Positions 8,519-18,118 are shown, counted from the stretch's first letter. The stretch is DNA of 64,000 nucleotides from Thiothrix subterranea (GCF_016772315.1 NZ_CP053482.1:3343501-3407500), one strand, 5' to 3'. Numbers and translations: made by a program. Notes: generated by a model from the letters alone, not told the origin.

Positions 8519-9837
8519 GGGGTTGCTCCAATTTTTTGTTGCCAGTGCCGCGCTTTGGCGATGAGGGCGCTGCTGTCTAGCGTGGTCAGTTGGCGGTTTT
8601 CCAACAGGGCTTTGCCTGCTACCCATGCATGGGTGACTTGTTCACGGCTGGTGCAATAGACCAAATGTGACACGGGGTCATACAGGGGGCTGGCTTCCAG
8701 TGTACCAAGATCAACCGCAATCATGTCAGCGAATTTGCCGACTTCCAGCGAACCGATTTCGCTATCCAACCCTAAGGCACGTGCGCCATTGATGGTTGCC
8801 ATGCGCAAGACTTGTGCCGCTGGGATTAAGCTGGCATCTTGCGCCACGGCTTTAGCGAGCAGGGCAGCGGTACGCATTTCGCCGAACATGTCCAGATCGT
8901 TATTGCTGGCATTGCCATCCGTGCCGAGAGCGACATTAACCCCAGCGGCAGTGAGTTTAGCGATGGGGCAGAAACCGCTGGCAAGTTTCAAATTCGATTC
9001 GGGGCAGTGAATAACGTGCGTGCCGGTTTGTGCGAGCAGGGCAATCTCAGCATCGGTCAATTGCGTCATGTGGACGGCAAGAAAGTGTTGGTCGAGCAAG
9101 CCAAGTTGCGCAAGTCGGGCGAGGGGGCGCATTCCGCTTTGTTCGATGGCTTGCTGCACTTCAAACGCGGTTTCGTGCACGTGCATGTGGATGGGGAGCG
9201 CGTGTTCGCCCGCCAGATGCCGCACTTGTTGCAAGGGGTCATTAGACACGGTATACGGTGCGTGTGGGGCGAATGCCGTGGTAAGCAACGGATTTGCCTG
9301 CAATTGCTCATGCAAGGCCAAGCCTTTTTGAATGTATTCTGCTGCACCACTGCCCCAGCGGGTCGGGAAGTCGATCATGATCATGCCAATACATGCCCGA
9401 ATGCCACTTTCCATGACGGCTTGTGCGGTGGCTTCGGGGAAGAAGTACATGTCATTGAAACACGTTGTGCCGGAACGCAGCATTTCGGCAATGGCTAACT
9501 GGCTGCCGTCATACACGAATTCTGCATCCACCCATTGCGCTTCCGCAGGCCAGATGTGGTGTTGCAACCAGTCCATTAAGGGTAAATCGTCCGCCAAACC
9601 TTTCAGCAGCGACATTGCGACGTGAGTATGCGCATTGACAAACCCCGGTAATACAGCCTGTTGTGGTAACGCTACAGTCTGTCGGGGTATATAGCGTTTT
9701 TCTGCTTCAGAAGTGGGCATGATTGCCACAATCCTGCTATTATCTATCGCTATAGTGTGGTGTCGCAAAACCTGATTACCCGAATCGACGGTAATAATCC
9801 ATTCAGGTGTAATGAGTAAATCAATTTCCATTGCCAT
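8515..9837 (-). CDS. mtaD: TRZ/ATZ family amidohydrolase, probable 5'-methylthioadenosine/S-adenosylhomocysteine deaminase
   Basis: This 440-residue metal-dependent amidohydrolase has the expected metal and substrate motifs in order: [17 protein letters not shown] near residue 70, HMHVHET, the histidine segment [14 protein letters not shown] and the aspartate motif [17 protein letters not shown]. Family members deaminate methylthioadenosine, S-adenosylhomocysteine or related adenosines to the inosine forms. The divergently transcribed mtnA, a methionine-salvage gene, supports methylthioadenosine as the substrate. The gene is followed by ubiG with a four-base overlap, as in many gammaproteobacteria. 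Guanine-deaminase-like or chlorohydrolase activity is possible but less likely. Confidence 0.9.
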   Translation of the reverse strand: MAMEIDLLITPEWIITVDSGNQVLRHHTIAIDNSRIVAIMPTSEAEKRYIPRQTVALPQQAVLPGFVNAHTHVAMSLLKGLADDLPLMDWLQHHIWPAEAQWVDAEFVYDGSQLAIAEMLRSGTTCFNDMYFFPEATAQAVMESGIRACIGMIMIDFPTRWGSGAAEYIQKGLALHEQLQANPLLTTAFAPHAPYTVSNDPLQQVRHLAGEHALPIHMHVHETAFEVQQAIEQSGMRPLARLAQLGLLDQHFLAVHMTQLTDAEIALLAQTGTHVIHCPESNLKLASGFCPIAKLTAAGVNVALGTDGNASNNDLDMFGEMRTAALLAKAVAQDASLIPAAQVLRMATINGARALGLDSEIGSLEVGKFADMIAVDLGTLEASPLYDPVSHLVYCTSREQVTHAWVAGKALLENRQLTTLDSSALIAKARHWQQKIGATP

Positions 9838-9885
9838 AATGTGCCATTGGGTGTTGTAAGATTGCCACGGTAGAGTAACCTATTT

Positions 9886-10941
9886 ATGCTGAAAATCATC
9901 ATGAGTCAACACGATTCGATCCGTGCCGTAGAGTGGAAAGACAATCATCTGGTGCTGCTTGACCAGCGCAAACTGCCGCATAACGAGCAGTTCGTGCCGT
10001 TATACAGCGCGGAAGATACTGCCGACGCTATTCGTAACATGGTGGTACGCGGTGCGCCCGCCATCGGGATTGCCGCAGCCTATGCCGCAGCAATGGCAGC
10101 ACGCAAATGTTACAAGCAATACCCGCAAGATTGGCGCAAGCGTTTGAGCGTTGAAATTGACCTATTGCAAAATTCCCGCCCAACTGCTGTGAATCTCATG
10201 TGGGCATTAAAGCGCATGTGCGATTTAGCCGATGCCGTGGATGGCGACCCGGAAGAGCCGTTATTGGCATTAGCACAGCAGATTCATCAAGATGACATTA
10301 ACGCCAATTACCGCATGGGAGAATTAGGCAGTGCCTTGATTCAACCGTCGCACGGGGTTTTAACCCATTGCAATACCGGATCACTGGCGACAGGCGGTTA
10401 CGGCACTGCGTTGGGCGTGATTCGCAGCGCTTACAGCAGCGGCAAAATCGAACACGTGTATGCCGATGAAACCCGCCCTTGGTGGCAAGGTTCACGTCTG
10501 ACCGCATGGGAATTGGTCAAAGATAAAATCCCCGCGCATTTGTTGTGCGACGGTGCGGCGGCGCATTTGATGAAATTGGGAAAAGTGTCGTGGGTTATCG
10601 TCGGTTCAGACCGGATTGCGGCGAACGGTGATGTGGCGAATAAAATTGGCACTTACAGCCTCGCGGTGAATGCCCGTTATCACGGAGTGAAGTTCATGGT
10701 GGTTGCCCCGACCAGCACCATTGATCTAGCGACCTTGAGTGGTAACGACATTCCCATTGAAGAGCGTTCGCAAGATGAAGTTTTGAACGTGAATAACCAG
10801 CGGATCGCCGCACAATACACTCAGGCATGGAATCCGGCATTTGATGTGACACCCGCCGCCTTAGTCGATGCGCTAGTCACCGAAAAAGGCGTGATTGAAA
10901 ACCCCACGGCTGAAAAAATCGCTTCACTGATGGCGTCGTAA
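9886..10941 (+). CDS. mtnA: S-methyl-5-thioribose-1-phosphate isomerase
   Basis: MtnA isomerises methylthioribose-1-phosphate to the ribulose form in methionine salvage. Family motifs are clear: [15 protein letters not shown] near residue 52, [17 protein letters not shown] with the catalytic cysteine, [17 protein letters not shown], and [21 protein letters not shown] with the catalytic aspartate. The length of 351 residues (or 346 from the second ATG at 9901) fits the family. Neither start has a strong ribosome-binding site. It is transcribed away from mtaD across a 48-base gap, so both may share a promoter region. Its 3' end runs into a palindrome at 10973-11000. Confidence 0.95.
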   Translation: MLKIIMSQHDSIRAVEWKDNHLVLLDQRKLPHNEQFVPLYSAEDTADAIRNMVVRGAPAIGIAAAYAAAMAARKCYKQYPQDWRKRLSVEIDLLQNSRPTAVNLMWALKRMCDLADAVDGDPEEPLLALAQQIHQDDINANYRMGELGSALIQPSHGVLTHCNTGSLATGGYGTALGVIRSAYSSGKIEHVYADETRPWWQGSRLTAWELVKDKIPAHLLCDGAAAHLMKLGKVSWVIVGSDRIAANGDVANKIGTYSLAVNARYHGVKFMVVAPTSTIDLATLSGNDIPIEERSQDEVLNVNNQRIAAQYTQAWNPAFDVTPAALVDALVTEKGVIENPTAEKIASLMAS

Positions 10942-10972
10942 TGACCAATATCCTCATCCGCATCACCCACCC

Positions 10973-11000
10973 GTAGAGACGCAAGATTTTGCGTCTCTAC
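10973..11000. repeat. Perfect 12-bp inverted repeat between convergent genes
   Basis: GTAGAGACGCAA and its exact complement flank a four-base GATT loop. It lies between the end of mtnA and the end of the convergent gene at 11000-12238. The hairpin is strong and could stop transcription from both sides, but no run of T follows, so it is not a canonical terminator. It looks like a dispersed palindromic element. Confidence 0.75.
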
Positions 11001-12238
11001 TAATACAATCGTTGGTGCAAGCAACGGTTTAGACGCTGCATATCGGTGTCCAGCCCGTAACGTTGCTGCCATTCGCGTTGTTGAAACGGGCGTTCGCTCA
11101 CCGGCAAGGTTGCGCATTCATGCGTTTTGCCGCTCACGGTTTTTAGCGACAAAATGCTGACCGGCTGCTCGAAATAGCGCTTGTACAAGTGCGCGGGTAA
11201 GCGCTGCTTGAGTAACGGTTCTTCCGGCAAAGTTTGCTCGCTGAGTTCAAGGTGCAGCAATTGCTTGTATGGGTAGAACTCTTGTTGCTCAAACAGAAAT
11301 TGCTTGGCTACGCGGTCAAAATACCCTTGCCGCATCACTAACCCCTGTTGCGTTAAAATCCAAATGTGCAGGTATTGCACGCGGTATAAGCTGTGTCCTT
11401 TGCGCCCGTGCGGGTCATCTTGCAGGGCGATCAGCGGAATATGCGCCTCATCCAACAAAGTGTGTTTGATAATGCTGTGTTGCTGCGCGGCTAATGGCAA
11501 TTGCAGATACCCCCAACTTTCGGTAATAAAGCCTTCCCAACGTTGTTGTTGCAAGGTCGTGGCTAAATCAGCGCATTCTGAAGGCGGCAGTACTTGCCGC
11601 AAGGTGTTTTGAAACAATTCTTGCACGGCTTGGCGATAATCCGCGTGCAATTGCGCCAAACCGGTTGGTGGCGGCAGGCTTTCAAGCTGATGCGCGATGC
11701 CTTCTTTTTGCACATCCAAAGCTTGCATTTTATCGAGGTGTTGCTGCAAAGCGTGTTGGGTTGTTTTGATATTGCGTTCCGACACCCACCAATACCACGC
11801 TAATGCGAAGATAGGCAACGCGGGCAAGAGGAAATGCCCACGCATCACCAGCAAAATAATGATGATGAATGTTGCGGAAAATAAAACCAGACGCGGCGAA
11901 TTCAGCGCAAACAGCCGCTGTTTGAGCGCGGCAAGCTGGGTATCCATTTGTTGCTGGTAAGCAATTTGCGGCAATTTCCACGGATCAGCATCGTAGAAAA
12001 AACTCCAGCGTTCACAATAGGCTTCTTCCGAACCCGTACCCAGTAATTCCTTGGCATCGTGATTGCCGCACGCATGGTTGGAAAAAATCGGATAGGTCAG
12101 CACTTCATGGTTGAAATGCTGGTATTCAAGCTTGATCTCATCTGCTTGCTTCGCCGCTTCCTGTTGCTTGCATTGTTCTTGAAATTCTCGCAGCATGTAA
12201 TGGCTCATTGCCATGCTCTGGTATTCGTTGTTAGTCAT
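11000..12238 (-). CDS. Membrane protein of unknown function
   Basis: I do not recognise this 412-residue protein. It has a hydrophilic N-terminal part rich in Gln and aromatic residues. Two close hydrophobic segments follow at about residues 111-150 (LVLFSATFIIIILLV and LLPALPIFALAWYWW). A predicted coiled coil comes next at about 152-190, and then a large soluble domain with many Gln, Leu and His residues. This suggests an inner-membrane hairpin with most of the chain in the cytoplasm. It is divergent from xerD with a 60-base gap and its stop touches the palindrome after mtnA. Codon use resembles its neighbours, so it is probably a lineage gene rather than a recent import. Confidence 0.7.
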   Translation of the reverse strand: MTNNEYQSMAMSHYMLREFQEQCKQQEAAKQADEIKLEYQHFNHEVLTYPIFSNHACGNHDAKELLGTGSEEAYCERWSFFYDADPWKLPQIAYQQQMDTQLAALKQRLFALNSPRLVLFSATFIIIILLVMRGHFLLPALPIFALAWYWWVSERNIKTTQHALQQHLDKMQALDVQKEGIAHQLESLPPPTGLAQLHADYRQAVQELFQNTLRQVLPPSECADLATTLQQQRWEGFITESWGYLQLPLAAQQHSIIKHTLLDEAHIPLIALQDDPHGRKGHSLYRVQYLHIWILTQQGLVMRQGYFDRVAKQFLFEQQEFYPYKQLLHLELSEQTLPEEPLLKQRLPAHLYKRYFEQPVSILSLKTVSGKTHECATLPVSERPFQQREWQQRYGLDTDMQRLNRCLHQRLY

Positions 12239-12298
12239 TATTTAGCCCTTTGGATATTAGTAGAGTCTGCCCATTTTTCACTCTCTCGTAATAAGACC

Positions 12299-13237
12299 AT
12301 GAAACCTGAAAAAAAATCCCTACCCACTATCATGCGAACAAAATGCCTGAATCAGGTATTAATTGACCGTTTTTTAGACGCTTTTTGGTCGGAACGTGGG
12401 GTAAGCCGCAATACCTTGGCGAGTTACGAACGTGATTTGCGGATGTTGTGCCATTGGCTGGACGAACGCGGTGTGGTGCTGGATCAAGCCGAGCGCGGGG
12501 ATTTGCTGGAATATTTAGCGATTCGGGTGCGTGAGGGGGCGAAGGCGGCGACGACGGCGCGTTTGCTATCAAGTTTGCGGCGTTTTTACCGTTGGCAAGT
12601 CCGTGAAAATTTGCGCAAAGATGACCCTACCGCACAAATTGAAGCGCCCAAACAAGGCAGGCATTTACCGCATACCTTGTCAGAAGCTGAAGTCGATGCC
12701 TTATTGCAAGCGCCGGATATTGCCAGCCCATTGGGGCTGCGCGATCGAGCGATGCTAGAATTGTTGTATGCCACGGGGTTGCGAGTGTCGGAATTGGTGG
12801 GGATTCGTTTGAATGAAATTTCCCTGCCCAATGGCGTGATTCGCATTACCGGAAAAGGCAATAAGGAACGCCTCGTGCCAATGGGGGAAGAAGCTCACGA
12901 TTGGATACAAACCTATTTAAGCGAGGCTCGCCCGGTGTTGATGCACGGCAAGGATATTGCTGAGCAAGTATTTGTGACCACACGCGGCAGCGGCATGACA
13001 CGGCAGATGTTTTGGGTGCTGATTCAGCGTTATGCGTTTGCAGCGGATATTGTGCGCAGTATTTCCCCGCATACCTTGCGCCATGCCTTTGCCACCCATT
13101 TGCTGAATCATGGGGCGGATTTGCGCGTCGTACAGATGTTGCTGGGGCATAGCGATCTTTCCACCACGCAAATTTACACGCACGTCGCACAGGCGCGGTT
13201 ACAGGATTTGCATCGCCAGCATCACCCGCGTGGTTAA
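12299..13237 (+). CDS. xerD: Site-specific tyrosine recombinase XerD
   Basis: XerD works with XerC at dif to resolve chromosome dimers. The catalytic set is readable: arginine in ATGLRVSELVG, lysine in TGKGNKERLVP, HxxR in SPHTLRHAFATHLL, the later histidine in LLGHSDLSTTQIY, and the tyrosine nucleophile in QIYTHV. The N-terminal SAM-like domain begins IDRFLDAFWSERGVSRNTLASYERDL. I place the start at ATG 12299 (312 residues); ATG 12332 would give 301, closer to E. coli XerD at 298. A still longer frame upstream lies antisense to the neighbouring gene and is not real. The XerD rather than XerC assignment rests on overall resemblance. Confidence 0.92.
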   Translation: MKPEKKSLPTIMRTKCLNQVLIDRFLDAFWSERGVSRNTLASYERDLRMLCHWLDERGVVLDQAERGDLLEYLAIRVREGAKAATTARLLSSLRRFYRWQVRENLRKDDPTAQIEAPKQGRHLPHTLSEAEVDALLQAPDIASPLGLRDRAMLELLYATGLRVSELVGIRLNEISLPNGVIRITGKGNKERLVPMGEEAHDWIQTYLSEARPVLMHGKDIAEQVFVTTRGSGMTRQMFWVLIQRYAFAADIVRSISPHTLRHAFATHLLNHGADLRVVQMLLGHSDLSTTQIYTHVAQARLQDLHRQHHPRG

Positions 13238-13358
13238 GGGACTGTAATGTGGGGAATCGTATACACGCTACAGTCAGCCATGATAAGGTATTATCCACTA
13301 TCTGATTAAAGAATAAGCACTTTTTACGACAAGATTTTCATTCAGGAATAGAGAAACC

Positions 13359-14099
13359 ATGTACAAAAAAATGATTCTGGGCGCACTGATCAGTGTTGCG
13401 CTCGCAACGACCGGGGCAATGGCTGACGATGTGCCTGCGGATCTGGGCGACAAAATGAAACCCATGTTTGGTGGCAGCGCCCCTGACTCGTTGAAGTCAA
13501 CCCCCGTAGCGGGTATGTTTGAAGCCAAATTTGGCGGCGAAATTATTTACGTAACGGGCGATGCGCGTTATGTGTTTGTCGGCGATTTGATTGATGCACA
13601 AAACAAATCCAGCCTGACCGAAGCATCACGCTCTGCTGATCGCGTTGCCATCGTCAAAACCATCGACGCAACCAAGAGCATTGAGTTCAAAGCTAAAGGC
13701 GAAGAAAAACACGTGTTGTATGCCTTCACTGACGTTGATTGCCCATTCTGCGTGAAATTGCATAAAGAAGTGCCAGCACTGAATGAAAAAGGCGTGACCG
13801 TGCGCTATTTGGCGTATCCGCGTGCAGGGGTGGGTTCACCGGCTTATAAAAAAATGGTAAACATTTGGTGTGCGGATGATAAAGCCGCTGCGATGAATCA
13901 AGTCAAGAATGACGGTAAAGAATTAGAAGCCAAAGAATGCACTAATCCTGTCGCTGAGCAATTTGAATTGGGTCAAAAATTGGGTGTGAATGGTACACCG
14001 GCCTTGCTGACAATGGATGGCACGATGATTCCAGGGTATCGCCCGGCGGATCAGTTAGCCAAGATGTTGGATGACGCGAAAGCGGCAGCAGCGAAGTAA
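13359..14099 (+). CDS. dsbC: Periplasmic thiol:disulfide isomerase of the DsbC/DsbG family
   Basis: The 246-residue protein has a signal peptide (MYKKMILGALISVALATTG, cut near AMA-DD), an N-terminal dimerisation region and a thioredoxin domain with the CPFC active site in TDVDCPFCVKLHKEV. The cis-proline is in GVNGTPALLTMDG. A second cysteine pair (WCADD and KECTN) is as in DsbC. It should shuffle wrong disulfides in periplasmic proteins and be kept reduced by DsbD. GGAATAGAG precedes ATG 13359. It is followed by a large palindromic repeat and then by mutS on the other strand. Confidence 0.92.
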   Translation: MYKKMILGALISVALATTGAMADDVPADLGDKMKPMFGGSAPDSLKSTPVAGMFEAKFGGEIIYVTGDARYVFVGDLIDAQNKSSLTEASRSADRVAIVKTIDATKSIEFKAKGEEKHVLYAFTDVDCPFCVKLHKEVPALNEKGVTVRYLAYPRAGVGSPAYKKMVNIWCADDKAAAMNQVKNDGKELEAKECTNPVAEQFELGQKLGVNGTPALLTMDGTMIPGYRPADQLAKMLDDAKAAAAK

Positions 14100-14108
14100 G
14101 GGGAAAGA

Positions 14109-14211
14109 ACCCCTCACCCCCTAGCCCCCTCTCCCTCAAGGGGCGAGGGGAACAAGAAAGATTACTTCTTAGCCCCTCTCCCCTTGAGGGAGAGGGGTTG
14201 GGGTGAGGGGG
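14109..14211. repeat. C/G-rich long palindromic dispersed element between dsbC and mutS
   Basis: Two arms of about 40 bases, beginning CCCCTCACCCCCTAGCCCCC and ending in the near-complement GGGGTTGGGGTGAGGGG, flank about 20 bases of unpaired sequence. The element fills the gap between the convergent ends of dsbC and mutS and would form a very strong hairpin in either transcript. A closely related copy lies inside cydD at 57826-57930, which shows that it is a mobile or dispersed repeat. Confidence 0.85.
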
Positions 14212-14214
14212 TCT

Positions 14215-16812
14215 TCACAACAATTTTCTTAACCGATATAACTCGTCTAGCGCTTGGCGTGGAGTGAGTTCATCCGGGTCTACGGCGGCGAGTGCCGCTT
14301 TCACTTTTTCGGCAATTTCATCTTTGGGTTCGGCGGGTGTTGCAAACATCAGGGGCAGGGTTTGTCCCGGTTGTGGGGCTTGCTGGCTGTGCTTTTCCAG
14401 TGATACCAGTTTCTTTTTTGCTTGTGCAATCACGCCTTTTGGCACACCTGCCAGTTGCGCGACTTGTAAGCCGTAGCTTTGGTTGGCTGAGCCTTCTTTC
14501 ACCGCGTGTAAAAATACGATTTTGTCGCCATGTTCCACTGCGTCGATATGCACGTTCGCAATGGTGCTGATTTGTTCGGCGAGGGAGGTTAGCTCGAAAT
14601 AGTGGGTGGCAAATAGGGTGAATGCTTTGCGGTCGCGGGCGAGGAATTCGGCGATTGCCCATGCTAATGACAGACCGTCGAAAGTGCTGGTGCCACGCCC
14701 GATTTCGTCCATCAATACCAAACTGTGGGCGGTGGCATTGTTGAGAATGTTGGCGGCTTCGGTCATTTCTACCATGAAGGTGGAACGCCCGGTGCTTAAG
14801 TCATCGTGTGCGCCGATGCGGGTGAAAATACGGTCGATATTGCCAAGACGAGCGGTTTGCGCGGGAACGTAACTGCCAATGTGTGCCAGCAACACGATCA
14901 ACGCAACTTGGCGCATGTAGGTGGATTTTCCGCCCATATTGGGGCCTGTCACCATCAACATGCGGCGGCGCGAGTCCATGTACAGATCGTTTGGCACGAA
15001 GGGGTTATCGAGGGTGCGTTCTACGACTGGATGCCGTCCGCCTTCGATTTGAATACCCGCACCATCCACCAGCGCGGGGCAGTTGTAATTTAGGGTGTTG
15101 GCGCGTTCGGCGAAATTGCTCAATACATCCAGTTCGGCGATGGCTTGCGCGGTGTTGCGAATCGGATTCAAGTGTTCCAGCAAGTCGCGTAACAGGTTGT
15201 CGTAAATCGCTTTTTCGCGGGCAAGGGCGCGTTCGCGGGCAGACAGTACCTTGTCTTCAAATTTTTTCAGTTCGGGCAGAATGAAGCGTTCCACGCCCTT
15301 CAAGGTTTGGCGACGGATGTAGTCGGCGGGAATCCGGCTCAACTGGCTTTGTGGAATTTCAACGTAATAGCCGTGAATGCGGTTGTAGGCGACCTTGAGA
15401 TTGTTGATGCCGGTGCGGACTTTTTCGCGGGCTTCGAGATCGAGCAGGTATTGGTCGGCGTTCTCGCTCAAATTGCGTAATTCATCGAGTTCGGCATCGA
15501 AACCGGGGGCGATTACGCCGCCGTCGCGGATGACCACGGGTGGATTGTCGATAATGGCGGAATCCAGCAGGTAGCGGAGTGCCTCGTGCAAGTCGATGTT
15601 GCTGTGTAATTGCTGAATGTGCGGGTTGTCGATGCTGCCGATCAAACTGTGAATGCGCGGCAATACGTGCAATGAGCTACGCAGGGTGGACAGGTCACGC
15701 GGACGTGCTGAACCTAGCGCGATGCGGCTGGCGATGCGTTCGATGTCGCCGATGCCGCGCAAGGTTTCCAGCAGGGCTTCGTAACGGTATTGGTTGAGCA
15801 ATGCGCCGACGGCTTGGTGGCGATTACGCAGGGTGAAACGGTCTCGCAGCGGCTTGTTGAGCCAGCGGCGTAGCAGACGGCTGCCCATGCTGGTGGCGGT
15901 TTTGTCGATCACTGAAATCAGGGTGTTTTTGTGTTCACCGCTGATGCTGTATTCGAGTTCCAGATTGCGGCGGCTGGCAGCGTCGAGAATGATGCCTTCG
16001 TCGCTGAGTTCCACCGTGAGGCTGTTGATGTGGGGCAGGGCGGTGCGCTGGGTTTCTTGCACGTAATTGAGTAATGCGCCCGCAGCGGCAATGGCGAGTG
16101 GCAGATGATTGCAGCCGAAACCGTCGAGATCGTGTACCCCGAATTGGCGTAGCAGCAGGCGTTTGGCGGTGTCGAGGTCGAAGTGCCATTGCGGGCGTGG
16201 GGTGGAAATGCGGTTGCGGGCGAAGGCGGGTTTCCAGTCTTCGTCGTGCAGGATTTCAGCGGGTTGCAGGCGTTCGATTTCGTTGTGCAGGGTGGTGTCG
16301 GAATCGGCTTGTTGGACGGTGAAGCGTCCGGTGCTTAGGTCGATGGCGGCGATGCCGTAGGAAGAACCCCCCTTCCCCGACCCTTCCCCCGCAAGGGGGG
16401 CAGGGAGTCTATGAATCGCTACTAGGAGGTTGTCGCGGCGGTCGTCGAGGAGGTAGTCGTCGGTGACAGTGCCGGGGGTGAGTAGGCGGGTGATTTTGCG
16501 TTCGACTGGGCCTTTGGATTTGGCGGGGTCGCCGATTTGTTCGCAAATGGCGACGGATTCGCCGACTTTGAGCAGTTTGGCGAGGTATTGTTCGACGGCG
16601 TGGTAGGGAACGCCTGCCATTGGGATGGGTTCGCCTGCTGTTGCGCCGCGTGCGGTGAGGGTGATGTCGAGCAACGCGGCGGCTTTTTTTGCGTCGTCCA
16701 TGAACAGTTCGTAGAAATCCCCCATGCGGTAAAACAGGAGAATGTCGGGGTATTCCGCTTTGATTCGGAAATACTGCTGCATCATGGGAGTGTGTTGCTG
16801 TTCTTTGCTCAT
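14215..16812 (-). CDS. mutS: DNA mismatch repair protein MutS
   Basis: MutS recognises mismatches and starts repair with MutL. The mismatch-reading FxE motif lies in [12 protein letters not shown] near the N-terminus. The ATPase has the Walker [14 protein letters not shown] and Walker [18 protein letters not shown], and the C-terminal dimer helix contains [16 protein letters not shown] prefer ATG 16812 ([14 protein letters not shown]), giving 865 residues, over an upstream TTG at 16836. An insertion of about 15 residues ([14 protein letters not shown]) sits between the strands VAIHRL and [13 protein letters not shown]. It is encoded by a C/G-rich palindrome and is absent from typical MutS. 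Confidence 0.97.
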   Translation of the reverse strand: MSKEQQHTPMMQQYFRIKAEYPDILLFYRMGDFYELFMDDAKKAAALLDITLTARGATAGEPIPMAGVPYHAVEQYLAKLLKVGESVAICEQIGDPAKSKGPVERKITRLLTPGTVTDDYLLDDRRDNLLVAIHRLPAPLAGEGSGKGGSSYGIAAIDLSTGRFTVQQADSDTTLHNEIERLQPAEILHDEDWKPAFARNRISTPRPQWHFDLDTAKRLLLRQFGVHDLDGFGCNHLPLAIAAAGALLNYVQETQRTALPHINSLTVELSDEGIILDAASRRNLELEYSISGEHKNTLISVIDKTATSMGSRLLRRWLNKPLRDRFTLRNRHQAVGALLNQYRYEALLETLRGIGDIERIASRIALGSARPRDLSTLRSSLHVLPRIHSLIGSIDNPHIQQLHSNIDLHEALRYLLDSAIIDNPPVVIRDGGVIAPGFDAELDELRNLSENADQYLLDLEAREKVRTGINNLKVAYNRIHGYYVEIPQSQLSRIPADYIRRQTLKGVERFILPELKKFEDKVLSARERALAREKAIYDNLLRDLLEHLNPIRNTAQAIAELDVLSNFAERANTLNYNCPALVDGAGIQIEGGRHPVVERTLDNPFVPNDLYMDSRRRMLMVTGPNMGGKSTYMRQVALIVLLAHIGSYVPAQTARLGNIDRIFTRIGAHDDLSTGRSTFMVEMTEAANILNNATAHSLVLMDEIGRGTSTFDGLSLAWAIAEFLARDRKAFTLFATHYFELTSLAEQISTIANVHIDAVEHGDKIVFLHAVKEGSANQSYGLQVAQLAGVPKGVIAQAKKKLVSLEKHSQQAPQPGQTLPLMFATPAEPKDEIAEKVKAALAAVDPDELTPRQALDELYRLRKLL
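16363..16408. repeat. Short palindromic element inside mutS
   Basis: The C/G-rich stretch contains CCTTCCCC repeats and the hairpin CCCCCGCAAGGGGGG, and it interrupts the connector-side strand region of mutS in frame. It encodes a Pro/Gly-rich tract beginning [13 protein letters not shown], much like the PAPSPSMGEG tract of the cydD element. It is therefore likely a shorter member of a related dispersed repeat family. Confidence 0.65.
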
Positions 16813-16866
16813 GGCTCGTCGGGGCTGCGTAATCAAGCCGGAGAGTTTAGCAGTAATCGGCTATTG

Positions 16867-16898
16867 TTACTGTTCCATCACCCAACCATCCACACTTT
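16867..16898 (-). pseudogene. Remnant of the 3' end of an AAA-ATPase/PD-(D/E)XK gene
   Basis: On the minus strand this stretch reads KSVDGWVMEQ followed by TAA. It is nearly identical to the last codons of the intact gene that ends at 18169 (KSVDDWVMEQ). At DNA level 16867-16898 matches 18169-18200 with very few changes. No upstream part of that gene accompanies it, so it is a leftover of a rearrangement that now brackets the scrambled segment 16899-18168. Confidence 0.7.
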
Positions 16899-16929
16899 TT
16901 AGGCTGGTGTCGGTCTGCTCAGGCAAAAA

Positions 16930-17050
16930 AGCCAGCAGTGGTTTCAATCTAGGGGGCTACAATTGCCCAATGAGGATTCCAATCCTGCTGGCTTTGTCAA
17001 GAAAGTAATTAATGAAACTGATGTTGTCAAGCTGTTGCAGGGTGGAAATA
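16930..17050. repeat. Direct repeat, copy A (partner at 17587-17708)
   Basis: About 120 bases beginning AGCCAGCAGTGGTTTCAATC are repeated 657 bases downstream with scattered differences. Copy B codes for the C-terminal part of the ORF at 17347-17697. Copy A has no matching open frame and looks like a decayed duplicate. The rest of 16899-17092 contains no gene that I can support. Confidence 0.8.
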
Positions 17051-17092
17051 GTGCGCATGGCTTGGGCGGATGGTGTTTTCACCGTAAAATAG

Positions 17093-17330
17093 ATGAATGC
17101 TACTTTGAAGCAGCCTTTAGATGAGATACTTTCCAAGCTCAGAACCAATTATGGGGATATTGAGAATGCGTTCAGAGAAGCCACCGGCTACGGTTTTGCA
17201 GCCATTAACCAAAGCGAAGCTCACTACCTTGCCAACTCCACGCCTGTTGAGTCCGTCAGAAGTTGAATCCTTGCTGAAAGAGATGCGGGAGTCAGCCGAC
17301 GAAATCAGGATGCTGCTACGGGCGACATAA
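17093..17330 (+). pseudogene. Possible frameshifted small gene of unknown function
   Basis: From ATG 17093 a frame reads MNATLKQPLDEILSKLRTNY and continues in protein-like fashion for 57 residues before a TGA at 17264-17266. The overlapping next frame then reads a convincing helix (SPSEVESLLKEMRESADEIR) ending at 17330. The two halves look like one gene with a frameshift, or two short unrelated ORFs. No family is recognised. The position inside a duplicated, rearranged segment favours decay. Confidence 0.3.
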
Positions 17331-17346
17331 ACCGACAAAATAATCA

Positions 17347-17697
17347 ATGTTGATGACCAAGTTCCTGCTGATGGAAGTTAGAGCATTAACGCCTGAAAGC
17401 AGGCTTTATGTGTATGAGGTTGTGTTGAAAAAAGTGAACCCCACTGGAGGATTAAATCAGCCTGCCGCATTCCTAGAAGGAGCTGAGCCACGACGCACTA
17501 ACAGTGGAGTTCTTTACAATTTTATGCGTGAGTTGCAAGACAAGCAAGCAGCTAATAGATTATTGAAGTATTGGCACAAACAGAGAAGCCAGCAGTGGTT
17601 TCAATCGAGAGGACTCCACTTGCCCAATGAGGATTCCAATTCTGCTGGCTCTGTCAACAAAGTAATTAATGACACTGATGTTGTCAAGCTGTTATAA
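17347..17697 (+). CDS. Hypothetical protein in rearranged segment
   Basis: The 116-residue ORF starts 17 bases after the preceding small frame. I do not recognise a family. The N-terminal part (MLMTKFLLMEVRALTPESRL) looks helical, and the middle contains AAFLEGAEPRRTNSGVLYNF. Both the middle and the C-terminal parts are duplicated elsewhere in the segment, the middle at 18023-18118 and the C-terminus at 16930-17050. This is the only place where the two modules sit in one open frame, so it is the best candidate for an original intact gene. Whether it is expressed is unclear. Confidence 0.4.
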   Translation: MLMTKFLLMEVRALTPESRLYVYEVVLKKVNPTGGLNQPAAFLEGAEPRRTNSGVLYNFMRELQDKQAANRLLKYWHKQRSQQWFQSRGLHLPNEDSNSAGSVNKVINDTDVVKLL

Positions 17698-17708
17698 GGT
17701 GCAAATAG
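17587..17708. repeat. Direct repeat, copy B (partner at 16930-17050)
   Basis: This copy shares the AGCCAGCAGTGGTTTCAATC start and the GATGTTGTCAAGCTGTT end with copy A. It forms the C-terminal coding part of the hypothetical ORF at 17347-17697. Confidence 0.8.
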
Positions 17709-17756
17709 CGCTCAGGACTGCGTGGTAGAGGGTGCGCCTGATAGTGGGTGTGTCAT

Positions 17757-18020
17757 ATGGTTAAAGCCGTCGTATTCGATGAAGAAACCCCAGCAGCTCA
17801 ATGGGTTGACTCGACTGTTCAATCTGGTTTGACTGACCCGACTTCAATCCGCTCTGCTGGGGTTGTAGGCAAGGCTGCTCAATGGGTTGCCGCATCTGCT
17901 AACGCTGGCGGCGTTAACCTGACTTCAACCCGCTCAACCGAGCTTGTGTCTAGTATTGCGCAGGCTGTTGCAAGTTTCAATGAGCGTGCGTTAGTAACGA
18001 CTCCACAGCGGCGTTCATAA
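17757..18020 (+). CDS. Hypothetical protein with two tandem 27-residue units
   Basis: An 87-residue frame from ATG 17757 contains two in-frame units offset by exactly 81 bases. Each begins AQWV and ends with a TSxRS motif (DPTSIRSAG, then NLTSTRSTE). The exact codon-length spacing suggests a translated repeat, but no ribosome-binding site or family supports it. It lies in the scrambled segment upstream of the AAA-ATPase gene and may be a fragment of a larger repetitive protein. Confidence 0.3.
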   Translation: MVKAVVFDEETPAAQWVDSTVQSGLTDPTSIRSAGVVGKAAQWVAASANAGGVNLTSTRSTELVSSIAQAVASFNERALVTTPQRRS

Positions 18021-18022
18021 CG

Positions 18023-18118
18023 CCTGCCGCATCCCTAGAAGGGGCTGAGCCACAACGCGCCAACCGTGGAGTTATTTATAATTTTATGCGTGAGTTGCGG
18101 GAACAAGCAAGCAGCTCG
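18023..18118. repeat. Direct repeat of 17461-17555
   Basis: About 95 bases starting CCTGCCGCAT and including CTAGAAGG, GCTGAGCCAC and ATTTTATGCGTGAGTTGC match 17461-17555 with roughly a dozen differences. Here the reading frame is not kept open for long, so this copy is probably a non-coding fragment. Confidence 0.75.

Noticed and set aside
8839-9498. A 219-codon open frame antisense to mtaD
   Set aside because: It is fully covered by a well-supported amidohydrolase gene and has no recognisable domain.
12059-12298. N-terminal extension of xerD
   Set aside because: The frame stays open upstream but is antisense to the neighbouring gene and adds residues not found in XerD.
14109-14211. CRISPR-like repeats
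   Set aside because: The C/G-rich copies are palindromes at single sites, not regularly spaced direct repeats with spacers, and no cas genes are present.
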